64,000 bases of DNA from CAIUMH01 sp963758555 (GTDB lineage: Bacteria; Actinomycetota; Acidimicrobiia; Acidimicrobiales; RAAP-2): NCBI GenBank assembly GCA_963758555.1, contig CAVWVW010000003.1, positions 2,108,001-2,172,000 of the forward strand. Direction: 5' to 3'. Made by a program: the position numbers and the translations under genes. Shown piece after piece: positions 8,904 to 17,271 of this stretch. The first letter of the stretch is position 1. The number at the start of each line of letters is the position of its first letter. A model generated the notes under the pieces. The model worked only from the letters and a program-made list of their open reading frames with translations, made no database searches and was not told the DNA's origin.

Positions 8904-9689
8904 TCAGTAGGCGCGAACGCGGATGACGTCGAGCTTCTGTCCCCGAGGACGCGTGACGATGAAGAGGTGACAGGCGGCGACGTCATCGACGTTCATGGGG
9001 CCGTGCTTACCGATGATCCGGTTGATCGTCCCCTCGTCGACGAGTCGTTGCCACACGCCGCTGACGTCGTGATGCTCTTGGTTCCAATCGGTCACGCCGC
9101 CACCTTCACCCAAGGCCACGCCCTGGATGACGGTCGTCGTCCTGATCTCTTCCTTCTCAAACTCGTAGGCGAGCTGCTTGCCCAGCTGGTTCACACCGGC
9201 CTTGGTGATGACGTAGACGGCCTGGAAGGGGAAGACCTCGAGGGTGGACTCCGAAGAGGTGTTCACGATGTCACCGCCACCCGCGGCCCGCAGCAGGGGG
9301 ATAGCGGAGCGTGCGGTGTAGATCGGGCCCATGAGGTTGGTGCTCACCTGGGCCATGATCTCGTCATCTTCGAGCTCCTCGAAGGGAGAGGGGCGCTGCA
9401 GCGCAGCGTTGTTGATCAGGATGTCGAGCTTGCCGTAGCGCTCGGCCACCTGGGCGAAGCCCGCTCGGACGCTGTCAGGATCGCTGACGTCGGTGACGAC
9501 GCCGAAGACCTTGCCCTCGAGCTCGGCCTCCACCTCCTTCAGGCGCTCGGCACCACGTGCCATGAGCACCACGTCGGCACCCTCCTTGGCGAAAAGCCGG
9601 GCGATGGCCTTGCCTGAGCCGCTGGTCGCTCCGGTGACCACGGCCACCTTGCCGGCCAGCTGGCCGCCTGCTGTCGAGAGGTCGCTCAC
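8904..9689 (-). CDS. Short-chain dehydrogenase/reductase (SDR)
   Basis: 261 aa from GTG 9689, which overlaps the TGA of the upstream amidohydrolase in a GTGA stop-start, so the two are translationally coupled. The classical SDR signature is complete: TGATSGSGKA for cofactor binding, NNAALQ, and YVITK as the catalytic YxxxK. The likely activity is NAD(P)-dependent oxidation or reduction of a hydroxyl/keto group. An 18-residue tail after the usual end (FIVTRPRGQKLDVIRVRAY) is slightly unusual. Confidence 0.9.
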   Translation of the reverse strand: MSDLSTAGGQLAGKVAVVTGATSGSGKAIARLFAKEGADVVLMARGAERLKEVEAELEGKVFGVVTDVSDPDSVRAGFAQVAERYGKLDILINNAALQRPSPFEELEDDEIMAQVSTNLMGPIYTARSAIPLLRAAGGGDIVNTSSESTLEVFPFQAVYVITKAGVNQLGKQLAYEFEKEEIRTTTVIQGVALGEGGGVTDWNQEHHDVSGVWQRLVDEGTINRIIGKHGPMNVDDVAACHLFIVTRPRGQKLDVIRVRAY

Positions 9690-10963
9690 GATGCGATGAG
9701 CCCTAGGCCTGCAGCCTCGTTCTGTTTCTTCCACTCCGCCTTCGACATCCTCGTGGTGTCGACGTTCGCCGCCGCCGCTCGAGCCCGCAGTGCGCCCACG
9801 GAGGCCTCTTCACGCGAGATCTTCGTGAAGGGATCGAAGTCGAAGAAGCGACACGCGTTCTCGTAGGTGATCTTGTTGGTCTCCTCGTCGGTCACGCCTG
9901 CTGCCTGCAGGTCGTGCCAGAGCAGCTCTGGCGACTCAGGCCAGGTCGTGTCGGTGTGGGGGTAGTCAGACTCGAAGGCGATGATGTCGACACCGATCTC
10001 GTGGCGTGCCTTCAAGCCCGAGGGGTCGCTGATGAAGCAGGCCAGCACGTGCTCACGGAAGATCTCGGAGGGCAGCTTGCCGTTGAAGTCGTTGTGCAAC
10101 CAGCGCTGGTTCTGCACGTGGCGGTCGACCCGGTCGAGGTAGAAGGGGATCCAGCCGATGCCAGCCTCAGAGAACGCGACCTTGAGCGTCGGGTACTTCT
10201 TGAAGGTCGGTCCGAAGAGGAGGTCTTGGGCCACCAAGGTCATCACCTGGGTCGGCATGATGATCGAGTGGTCGATCGGTGCCTCGTCCGCCAGCGTGAT
10301 CAGGCCCATCGCCCCACCGATGTGCAGCGAGAGCACCATGCCGGTCTCGACCATGACGTCGAGGAACGGGTCCCAGAAGCCTGAGAGCAGGCTCGGGTAC
10401 CCCTGGGAGTGCGGCGCCTCGAGGAAGCTCATGGACTTGAAGCCCTTCGCCGCGCAGCGCCGTGTCTCAGCGACGCAGACGTCGATGTCCCACATCGGGA
10501 CCATCCCCACCGGGATGAAGCGATCAGGGGCACCGGCGCACCACTCGTCGATGTGCCAGTCGTTGTACGCCTGGAGCATGATCAGCGAGACGGCCTTGTC
10601 CGGAGCCTCCGAGAAGGTCCGAGCGTTGTAGCCGGCCATGGAGGGGAAGCACATCGAGGCCAAGATGCCGTTGACGTCCATGTCGTCAAGTCGCAACGAG
10701 AGGTCGAAGGTCCCGGGGCGCAGCTCGGTGTACGTGCCTGCATCACGGCCCCAGTCCTCATTGCGCCAGCCCACCGTGGCAGCCATGCCAAAGGGCGTCG
10801 AGGTGGCCTCGCCCTGGAAGACCCACTGGTCGATCCCCTCGGAGTTGGTGATGACCTTGGGCGCTTGGTCCAGGTACTTCTTCGGGACGTGGTTCAGGTA
10901 CATGCTGGGCGGCTCGATGGTGTGGTCATCGATGCTCACGAGGATCATGTCGTTCATTTCCAT
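9686..10963 (-). CDS. Amidohydrolase family 2
   Basis: 425 aa from ATG 10963, nine bases after AAGGTGGGA; a start ten codons upstream is possible but lacks a ribosome site. Metal-binding and core motifs: SIDDHTIEPP at the N-terminus, PTLKVAFSEAGIGWIPFYLDR and ESDYPHTDTTWP near the C-terminus. This is the third PF04909-type enzyme in the window and the most diverged; it heads a unit with the SDR and Rieske genes. Members hydrolyse or decarboxylate a range of cyclic substrates. Its 5' region is divergent from the CoA-transferase at 11261. Confidence 0.88.
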   Translation of the reverse strand: MEMNDMILVSIDDHTIEPPSMYLNHVPKKYLDQAPKVITNSEGIDQWVFQGEATSTPFGMAATVGWRNEDWGRDAGTYTELRPGTFDLSLRLDDMDVNGILASMCFPSMAGYNARTFSEAPDKAVSLIMLQAYNDWHIDEWCAGAPDRFIPVGMVPMWDIDVCVAETRRCAAKGFKSMSFLEAPHSQGYPSLLSGFWDPFLDVMVETGMVLSLHIGGAMGLITLADEAPIDHSIIMPTQVMTLVAQDLLFGPTFKKYPTLKVAFSEAGIGWIPFYLDRVDRHVQNQRWLHNDFNGKLPSEIFREHVLACFISDPSGLKARHEIGVDIIAFESDYPHTDTTWPESPELLWHDLQAAGVTDEETNKITYENACRFFDFDPFTKISREEASVGALRARAAAANVDTTRMSKAEWKKQNEAAGLGLIAS

Positions 10964-11163
10964 GGTTTCAATCCCACCTTCTTGCCGTTGCACATCGTGC
11001 GGGCTCGCACTGGTCCTTGAGACTCACGCAGGGGAGGTGACCTGACGACATCGAGTCTGCGAGAAGCTGCGATCCCAACGTGCGGGTCGCCGGCTCTCCT
11101 CGATCTCTTGTCACTGAGCCCCCTCATGCCACTCGCGGACGCCAGCCCGGAGAGTCGCCTCTA

Positions 11164-11182
11164 AGTTTGACTAAGTTTAACT
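11164..11182. promoter_or_regulatory. Two adjacent AGTTTRACT sites, candidate operator
   Basis: AGTTTGACT (11164-11172) and AGTTTAACT (11174-11182) lie 10 bp apart, one helical turn, in the divergent region between the amidohydrolase (10963) and CoA-transferase (11261) genes. AGTT-T-AACT is an odd-length palindrome. Related 9-mers occur at 1773 and 29090 upstream of other catabolic genes here. They could instead be TTGAC-like -35 elements. Confidence 0.4.
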
Positions 11183-11260
11183 ACCGATCGCCACGCACGC
11201 CAGCCTGGCAACCTTGACCGACACACGTGCGCAGGGTGCGCACCGAGACGAGGAGTCGCC

Positions 11261-12376
11261 ATGGATGCACCGACCCTGCCGCTGAGCGGCGTACGAGTCC
11301 TCGACATGACTCGCCTCCCCCCGGGGACCTTCTGCACCGTGCTGCTCGCAGATCTCGGGGCAGACGTCATCAGGGTCGAGTCCCCCAAGGGTCGGCTCTT
11401 TGACGGACCTGTCGGTCTCAGCCGGTCCAAGCGCTCCGTGGCGGTCGACCTCCGTCACCCTCGAGGACCTGAGGTGCTCCGTCAGCTGGCGAGCAGCGTC
11501 GACGTCCTGGTGGAGAACGATCGACCCGGAGCCATGGATGAACGAGGCTTCGGCTACAGCCACGCCGCCGTGGAGATGCCGTCGCTCATCTGGTGCTCGA
11601 TCTCGGGCTACGGCCAGGACGGTCCCTACGCCCAGTGGTCAGGCCACGATCTCTCCTACGCGGCGCACTCTGGTCTCACCGCCAGCGCCAACGGGGAGCT
11701 GCCGTGGTACCCCCAGCTGGTCATGGCCATCCCGATGGGAGCCACCATGGCGAGCGTTGGGATCATCGCGGCGCTGCGAGAGCGCGACCGCTCGGGCCAA
11801 GGCTGCCAGCTCGACGTCAGCATCTCGGAGGCAGCCACCTGGATGCTCTCGTCAGCCGACGGGGCGATCAACCAGACGCGCTGGGGCATCCCGGACGGTC
11901 CCGATCGACACCTCTACGAGTGCGCTGAGGGCACGTGGGTGGCGGTGGCGGCGGCCGAGCCCCGCACGTGGGCGGCGCTCTGCGAGGGGCTCGGCATCCC
12001 CGAGCTCACCGACACGCTGCATCGATGGGAGGATCCCGACGCGGTCACCGACCAGCTTGCCGGGATCTTCCAAGCCCGTCGGGCCGACGAGTGGGTGGCG
12101 GAGCTCGGCCCCAAGGGGGCAGCCGTGATCCGAGCCAACCTCGGCTCGGATCTCGTGGAAGACCCTCAGCTGATCGCTCGGGGCACGCTCCAAGACGTCG
12201 ATGGCGTCAAGGTGCCCCGGCTCCCCATCCGCTTCCGAGACGCCAGCGGTGCGCGCCCACCGATCGACGCCACGCCCGCGAGCCCCGTGGGTGCTGACAC
12301 CTCGTCGGTCCTCGCCGAGGCGGGTCTGAGCGACGAGCTCATCGCCGAGCTGCGCTCCGAGGGCGCCGTCGGCTGA
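11261..12376 (+). CDS. CaiB/BaiF CoA-transferase-like protein lacking the usual catalytic Asp
   Basis: 371 aa, ATG after GAGGAG. The fold signature is clear (LSGVRVLDMTRLPPGTF, LLADLGADVIRVE, DLRHPRGPEVLRQL, ISGYGQDGPYA). In class III CoA-transferases an Asp sits 15 residues before the Leu that ends the following xxAAL helix. Here that segment reads MAIPMGATMASVGIIAAL and the position is Ile157; no Asp is nearby. It is therefore either a non-catalytic paralogue or uses different chemistry. It converges with an NTF2-like gene. Confidence 0.85.
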   Translation: MDAPTLPLSGVRVLDMTRLPPGTFCTVLLADLGADVIRVESPKGRLFDGPVGLSRSKRSVAVDLRHPRGPEVLRQLASSVDVLVENDRPGAMDERGFGYSHAAVEMPSLIWCSISGYGQDGPYAQWSGHDLSYAAHSGLTASANGELPWYPQLVMAIPMGATMASVGIIAALRERDRSGQGCQLDVSISEAATWMLSSADGAINQTRWGIPDGPDRHLYECAEGTWVAVAAAEPRTWAALCEGLGIPELTDTLHRWEDPDAVTDQLAGIFQARRADEWVAELGPKGAAVIRANLGSDLVEDPQLIARGTLQDVDGVKVPRLPIRFRDASGARPPIDATPASPVGADTSSVLAEAGLSDELIAELRSEGAVG

Positions 12377-12396
12377 AGGGCGCTGAGAAGAGCGCT

Positions 12397-12828
12397 CTAG
12401 GGGTGGCCGGTCTCCGGGAGGTCCACGACGTTCTGGCGGAGCTTGATCTTCCAGCCCTCAGCGGTGCGGATCAGCTGATCATGGTGGTGGCCTGCCATGG
12501 TGACGCGGGCCAGACCATCGTCTTGGGTCGAGGCCACGGCGTACATCATCGTGGCGGTGGCCCGATCGCCGTCCAGGTTGATGCGGGGGTTGGTCTCGAG
12601 GTGCATCACCGCTGCCGGGCTGTTCGCCATGAGCGTGTCGAGCATCTCCTTGATGGCCGCCCGGCCCTGTGCCGAACGACCAGAGCTCATGTTGAACTGA
12701 GCATCCTCGGCCCACAGCTGCGACCAGGTCTCGGTGTCTCTGAGGTCAAGCAGCTCGCCGTAGTCGATCAGCAGCTGCGTGATCTCCTGGAGGTCTTCTA
12801 GGCGTTGGACTCGCTCCTCGAGCGTCAT
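12397..12828 (-). CDS. SnoaL-like (NTF2-fold) protein
   Basis: 143 aa from ATG 12828, preceded by GAGGAAGCC; the frame extends upstream without support. The N-terminal helix (VQRLEDLQEITQLLIDYGELLDLRDTE cut) and the phrase WSQLWAEDAQF are characteristic of the SnoaL_4 group, followed by GRAAIKEML and a beta sheet ending KIKLRQNVVDL. It is downstream of the acyl-CoA ligase on the same strand with a gap of about 100 bases. It may be a dehydratase or isomerase partner. The function is unproven. Confidence 0.8.
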   Translation of the reverse strand: MTLEERVQRLEDLQEITQLLIDYGELLDLRDTETWSQLWAEDAQFNMSSGRSAQGRAAIKEMLDTLMANSPAAVMHLETNPRINLDGDRATATMMYAVASTQDDGLARVTMAGHHHDQLIRTAEGWKIKLRQNVVDLPETGHP

Positions 12829-12926
12829 GGCTTCCTCATCTCTCTCATGGTGCTTCTCCCACGCCGGCCTTGCGGGCGACGGCGACTGGTGGCACACCGG
12901 TCATGAAGGTGGCGAGAGCTGCGCTC

Positions 12927-14477
12927 TCAGTTCACCTGCTGGGATCGACCCTCCCAGTAGGGAGCACGAAGCTTGTACTTCTGCAGCTTGCCGGTGGCCG
13001 TCCGCTCGAGCGCGTCTCGCAGCTCGATCGACGTCGGGCACTTGTAGTGAGCGATCCGCTCTCGACAGAACGCGATCAGCTCGTCTTCGGTGACCGCAGC
13101 ATCGGGCCGAAGCACGATGAGCGCCTTGATGGTCTCGCCCCACTTGTCGCTCGGCACGCCGATGACCGCAGCTTCGGCCACCGAGGGGTGCTGGAAGAGG
13201 CAGTCTTCGACCTCGATCGACGAGACGTTCTCACCACCCGTGATGATCACGTCCTTCTTGCGGTCGCTGATGGTGACCAGGGGTCCGTCGAAGTAGCCAC
13301 CGTCACCGGTGTGGAACCAGTCGCCGTCGAACGCATCGTCGGTGGCCTCCGGCTGCTGCCAGTAGCCGTCGAAGACGTGGTTCGACTTCGCCATGATCTC
13401 GCCCGATGGATCGATGTCGAGGCGCACGCCGAGCGCCGGAGCGCCGGCCTTCGAGAGCAGCTTGGCTCGTTCGGCCACGGGGAGCTCGTCCCACTCGGGG
13501 CGCGTCCGGTTGATGGTGAGGAAGGGTGAGGCCTCGGTCAGGCCGTAGATCTGGATGAACTCCCAGCCAAGCTCCTCTTCGACCTTGGCTACCACCGAGC
13601 TCGGCGGCGGAGCTCCCGCCACGACGATCCTGACGGTCCCCTTGCCGGGGACCTCTCGCCCGTCAGCTGTCCGCTTGGCCGCTGCGTCCAAGATCGACGC
13701 GACGACGGCCGGTGCGCCGCACATCAAGGTGACCCCCAAGGTCTCGATCCGGCTCAAGATGTCTTCGCCGTCGATCTTTCGGATCGCCACGTGCGCGCCG
13801 CCCATGCCGGTCACGGCATAGGGCATGCCCCAGCCGTTGACGTGGAACATCGGCAGCGTGTGGAGCAAGACGTCACGATCCGAGACCGTGGTGTGCCAGC
13901 CGAAGGAGGTGGCGTTCAACCACAGGTTCCGATGCGTCAGCTGGACGCCCTTCGGCCGCGCGGTCGTGCCAGAGGTGTAGTTGATCGTGGCCGTCGCGTC
14001 CTCGTCGTGGACCCACGGCGCTGGATGCTCGTCCAAGGGCGCCTCGGCGAAGAGCGCTTCGTCGTGGACCCCGTCGAGGATGATGCGGTGCTCGACCGAC
14101 GTGTTGGTGCAGAGCGCCTCGAACTCAGGGTCCACGAGAGCGACCGTGGCTCCAGAGTGCTCGAGGATGTAGGAGATCTCTTGGGGGTGCAGCCGATAGT
14201 TGACGGGCACCAGGACCCTGCCGTACCCGCTGACGCCGAAGTAGCTGATCTGGAAGCGTGCGCAGTTCGGCGAGATGATGGCCACCCGCTCGCCGTGGCC
14301 GACGCCCATCCGATCGAGGGCCAAGGCCATCCCGCGAGCGCGCGCCGCGAACTCGCGGTAGGTCATCGGCCCGAAGCTGCCAGGTCGGTCAGGCTCGTCC
14401 ACGATGGCCAGTGCGTCGGGGTAGACGACCTCAGCCCGATCCAAGAAATCAATGACCGTCAGCGCAATCTTCGACAC
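12927..14477 (-). CDS. Acyl-CoA synthetase (AMP-forming, ANL superfamily)
   Basis: 516 aa, GTG start at 14477 after GGAGGGG. The adenylate-forming motifs are all present: P-loop YTSGTTARPKGVQLTH, A5 YGLTEASP, A7 DWFHTGDGGYFDG, A8 SDRKKDVIITGGENVSS and A10 catalytic Lys in ATGKLQKYKLR. Length and pattern fit the FadD / medium-chain acyl-CoA ligase group. It activates a free carboxylic acid with ATP and CoA and would feed the dehydrogenases encoded around it. The divergent neighbour is an aldehyde dehydrogenase, which could supply the acid. Confidence 0.95.
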   Translation of the reverse strand: MSKIALTVIDFLDRAEVVYPDALAIVDEPDRPGSFGPMTYREFAARARGMALALDRMGVGHGERVAIISPNCARFQISYFGVSGYGRVLVPVNYRLHPQEISYILEHSGATVALVDPEFEALCTNTSVEHRIILDGVHDEALFAEAPLDEHPAPWVHDEDATATINYTSGTTARPKGVQLTHRNLWLNATSFGWHTTVSDRDVLLHTLPMFHVNGWGMPYAVTGMGGAHVAIRKIDGEDILSRIETLGVTLMCGAPAVVASILDAAAKRTADGREVPGKGTVRIVVAGAPPPSSVVAKVEEELGWEFIQIYGLTEASPFLTINRTRPEWDELPVAERAKLLSKAGAPALGVRLDIDPSGEIMAKSNHVFDGYWQQPEATDDAFDGDWFHTGDGGYFDGPLVTISDRKKDVIITGGENVSSIEVEDCLFQHPSVAEAAVIGVPSDKWGETIKALIVLRPDAAVTEDELIAFCRERIAHYKCPTSIELRDALERTATGKLQKYKLRAPYWEGRSQQVN

Positions 14478-14687
14478 AAGATCCCCCTCCTCGCGGAAAT
14501 CGAATCTAGCAAGTTTCTTCTACTTGGTCTAAATTCTGCCTCGAGGCCGAAAACCAGAACCAAACGGTCCGATCGAGGTCGCATGCGCGCTTGGCGCGCT
14601 GCGGCGCACGGTTAAGTGGGGGACACCGGAACGCAGAGCCTCCGGCACAAGCCACGGTCGAGATGCAAGCAAGAGGGAGGAATCGAC

Positions 14688-16157
14688 GTGTCATTCTCAG
14701 GATTGGACGTAGACAAGCTGTTCATCAACGGCGAGCTCGTTGACGCTGAAGGTGGGGCCGTCTACCCCAACATCAACCCCGCCACCGAAGAGTCGCTCGG
14801 CAACGCGGCTGACGGTCAGGCGGCTGACGTCGAGAAGGCGATCGCTGCGGCACGCACGGCCTTCGATGAGACCGAGTGGAGCACCGACCGAGCGTTCCGC
14901 ATCCACTGCCTGCGCCAGCTGCACGACGCACTGGTGGCGAACGCCGACGCGTTCAAGGAGATGGCCACCGCGGAGGTGGGCCTGCCGTCACAGATCGCTG
15001 GCTCGACCTTCGACAGCCCTGTGGAGATCCTCAAGTGGAACACCGATCTCCTCGAGACCTACGACTTCACCGAGGACCTCGGAATCAACGAGGTGGCGCA
15101 GTTCAAGTCCCGGCGCTGGATCGAGCGTGAGGCTTACGGCGTCGTCGCCGCCATCACGCCGTGGAACCAGCCGACCCAGGTGAACTTGGCCAAGATCTCC
15201 CCCGCGCTGGCCGCCGGCTGCACCGTGATCTTGAAGGGCGCACCGACCACGCCCTGGCTGTCGGCCGCGCTCGGCAAGATGGTCGCCGAGCACACCGACA
15301 TCCCACCCGGCGTCTTCAACGTGCTCACCGGCCAGACCAACACGCTGGGCAACGAGCTGCTGAGCGACCCGCGCGTCGACATGGTGAGCTTCACCGGCTC
15401 CACGGCAGTGGGACGGCACATCATGAGCGAGGGCTCCGGCACGCTCAAGAAGCTGTTCTTGGAGCTCGGTGGCAAGTCGGCCGCCATCGTCCTCGATGAC
15501 GCCGACCTTGCAACCTCGGTGATGATGCCGGGCTACATGTGCGTCCTCCACGGGGCACAGGGCTGCGCCACGCTCTCGAGACTGGTCCTGCCCCGAGCCA
15601 AGTTCGACGAGGGCGTCGAGATGGTCTCCCAGCTCATGGCCTCGATGCCCTACGGCGACCCGACGGACCCGATCAACGTCATGGGACCGCTCAACTCCGA
15701 GCGTCACCGTGACCGCGTGGAGGCCATGGTCAACCGAGCCAAGGACGCTGGCGGCAAGCCCGTCATCGGCGGCAACCGCGCCACGCAGTTCGAGAAGGGC
15801 TACTACTTCGAGCCCACGGTCTTCGCCAACATGCCCGAAGACGCCGAGATCGTCCGCGACGAGGTCTTCGGACCTGTGCTCGTCTGCCTGCCGCACGACG
15901 GTGACGAAGACGCGGTGCGCATCGCCAACGACTCCATCTTCGGCCTCTCAGGTGCGGTGTACTCGGGTGATCACGAGCGCTCGAAGGCTGTGGCCCGCAA
16001 GATCCGAGCCGGCACCATGATCGTCGACGGCGGGATCTACTACGGCCCCGACGCTCCGTTCGGTGGCTACAAGCAGAGCGGCTTCGGCCGAGAGATGGGC
16101 AAGATGGGCTTCGAGGAGTACCTCAACACCAAGACGCTGTCCGAGCCTGTCGACTAG
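14688..16157 (+). CDS. Aldehyde dehydrogenase (NAD(P)+-dependent)
   Basis: 489 aa from GTG 14688 with GAGGGAGGA seven bases before it; an upstream in-frame start is not supported. Catalytic elements: PWNQPTQVNLAK (substrate/cofactor loop), FTGSTAVGRHI (NAD binding), general base Glu259 in FLELGGKSA and nucleophile Cys293 in GAQGCATLSR. The last third has EVFGPVL and FGGYKQSGFGREMG. It oxidises an aldehyde to the acid. Divergent from the acyl-CoA synthetase, so acid formation and activation may be linked. A strong bidirectional terminator follows. Confidence 0.95.
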   Translation: MSFSGLDVDKLFINGELVDAEGGAVYPNINPATEESLGNAADGQAADVEKAIAAARTAFDETEWSTDRAFRIHCLRQLHDALVANADAFKEMATAEVGLPSQIAGSTFDSPVEILKWNTDLLETYDFTEDLGINEVAQFKSRRWIEREAYGVVAAITPWNQPTQVNLAKISPALAAGCTVILKGAPTTPWLSAALGKMVAEHTDIPPGVFNVLTGQTNTLGNELLSDPRVDMVSFTGSTAVGRHIMSEGSGTLKKLFLELGGKSAAIVLDDADLATSVMMPGYMCVLHGAQGCATLSRLVLPRAKFDEGVEMVSQLMASMPYGDPTDPINVMGPLNSERHRDRVEAMVNRAKDAGGKPVIGGNRATQFEKGYYFEPTVFANMPEDAEIVRDEVFGPVLVCLPHDGDEDAVRIANDSIFGLSGAVYSGDHERSKAVARKIRAGTMIVDGGIYYGPDAPFGGYKQSGFGREMGKMGFEEYLNTKTLSEPVD

Positions 16158-16165
16158 CTGATCGA

Positions 16166-16210
16166 CGAAGAACCCCCGGCGACACGAGGCGTGTCGCCGG
16201 GGGTTCTTCG
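16166..16210. terminator. Strong bidirectional hairpin terminator
   Basis: A perfect 20-bp inverted repeat (arms 16166-16185 and 16191-16210, loop GAGGC) sits between the convergent aldehyde dehydrogenase and phosphotransferase genes, 8 and 11 bases from their stops. The stem starts CGAAGAACCCCC, giving U-containing runs on both strands. It should end transcription from both sides. Confidence 0.9.
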
Positions 16211-16221
16211 CGTCCGAGGGG

Positions 16222-17271
16222 CTAGACGTTCGAGGGGTAGTCGCTCGACGAGGCGAGCTCTGCAGCCTTGGCCATGTTCTCGAGCACGTAGGCACCGAAG
16301 CTCTGGAGCTTCTCGTCGTCACCCGCGCGCTGGAAGCCCTGCTCGAGGACGATCGCCAGCTTCCAGCAGGCGAGCACCAGGTAGTAGTCGAAGTCGTCGA
16401 CCTGACGGCCCGAGTGCTCGGTGTAGTACTTGAGCATCTCTGAGCGATCGGGCATGCCTTCGAGCAGATCGGTGCCCTCTTGGCCGATGGCGGCATCCGG
16501 CCATGACATCAGCGCCCACGCCAGGTCGATCTTGGGGTCGCCGATGGTGCCCATCTCCCAGTCCACGATGGCGGCCAGCTTCGGCGGCTTGCCGTGGCGG
16601 AACATGACGTTCGGGAACTGGTAGTCACCGTGCATGAGCCCCGGGACGAAGTCGAGCGGGCGGTGGGTGGCCAGCCACCGGGTGGCCTCCTCCAAGCCAG
16701 GGACCTCTCGAGCCTTGATGCGCTCATAGAAGCGCGTCCATCGCTCGACCTGGCGGTCGTGGTAGCCGTCGGGGCGGCCGAGCTCGCTCAGCCCACCCGC
16801 CTGCCAATCGAACTTGCCCATCTGGACGATGCCCTCGATCAGCTCAAAGGCGAGGCCGTTGCGAGCCTCGAGATCCGTGTCGAACGGTGGCGTCCACCAC
16901 CCCTCGACGTTCATCACCGACCAGCCGTCGACGTACTCCATCATGTAGAAGGGTCGACCGAGCACACTCGAGTCGCGGCACACGGCTACGGCATCGGTGC
17001 AGGGGACGTCGCTGCCGGTCAGCGCCTCGACGATGGCCCACTCTCGCAGCACGCCCTCGTCTCGAGCCACCGGGGCATCGAGCGGGGGCTTGCGCAGCGC
17101 AGCGTGGATGTCGCCACGCCGGATCTCGAAGATCTCGTTCTGCGTGCCTCCTGAGATGAAGCTCACCTCGGGCTGCTCACCGATCCCGTCGAGGCCCGCG
17201 GCGTCCATCCAGCGGGCCAGCACCTCGACGTCGATGGTTGGCTCCACCTCTTCGATGGCGGCGTCGCTCAC
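16222..17271 (-). CDS. APH-fold phosphotransferase of the ACAD10/11-associated (acyl-CoA kinase-like) type
   Basis: 349 aa from GTG 17271, overlapping the TGA of the upstream acyl-CoA dehydrogenase (GTGA). Kinase motifs of the aminoglycoside phosphotransferase fold are intact: catalytic loop MHGDYQFPN and metal-binding IVDWEMGTIGDPKIDLAW. This APH subfamily paired with ACAD is not a resistance enzyme. In the levulinate pathway (LvaA/LvaC) and in mammalian ACAD10/11 the kinase phosphorylates a 4-hydroxyacyl-CoA and the ACAD partner removes phosphate. The tight coupling supports the same role here, but the substrate is unknown. Confidence 0.88.
   Translation of the reverse strand: MSDAAIEEVEPTIDVEVLARWMDAAGLDGIGEQPEVSFISGGTQNEIFEIRRGDIHAALRKPPLDAPVARDEGVLREWAIVEALTGSDVPCTDAVAVCRDSSVLGRPFYMMEYVDGWSVMNVEGWWTPPFDTDLEARNGLAFELIEGIVQMGKFDWQAGGLSELGRPDGYHDRQVERWTRFYERIKAREVPGLEEATRWLATHRPLDFVPGLMHGDYQFPNVMFRHGKPPKLAAIVDWEMGTIGDPKIDLAWALMSWPDAAIGQEGTDLLEGMPDRSEMLKYYTEHSGRQVDDFDYYLVLACWKLAIVLEQGFQRAGDDEKLQSFGAYVLENMAKAAELASSSDYPSNV

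Noticed and set aside
14988..15896. 302-aa open frame opposite the aldehyde dehydrogenase
   Set aside because: Antisense shadow; the dehydrogenase has all catalytic motifs in the other strand.
16222..17271. Aminoglycoside resistance gene
   Set aside because: The fold is shared, but coupling to an ACAD11-like dehydrogenase points to acyl-CoA metabolism.
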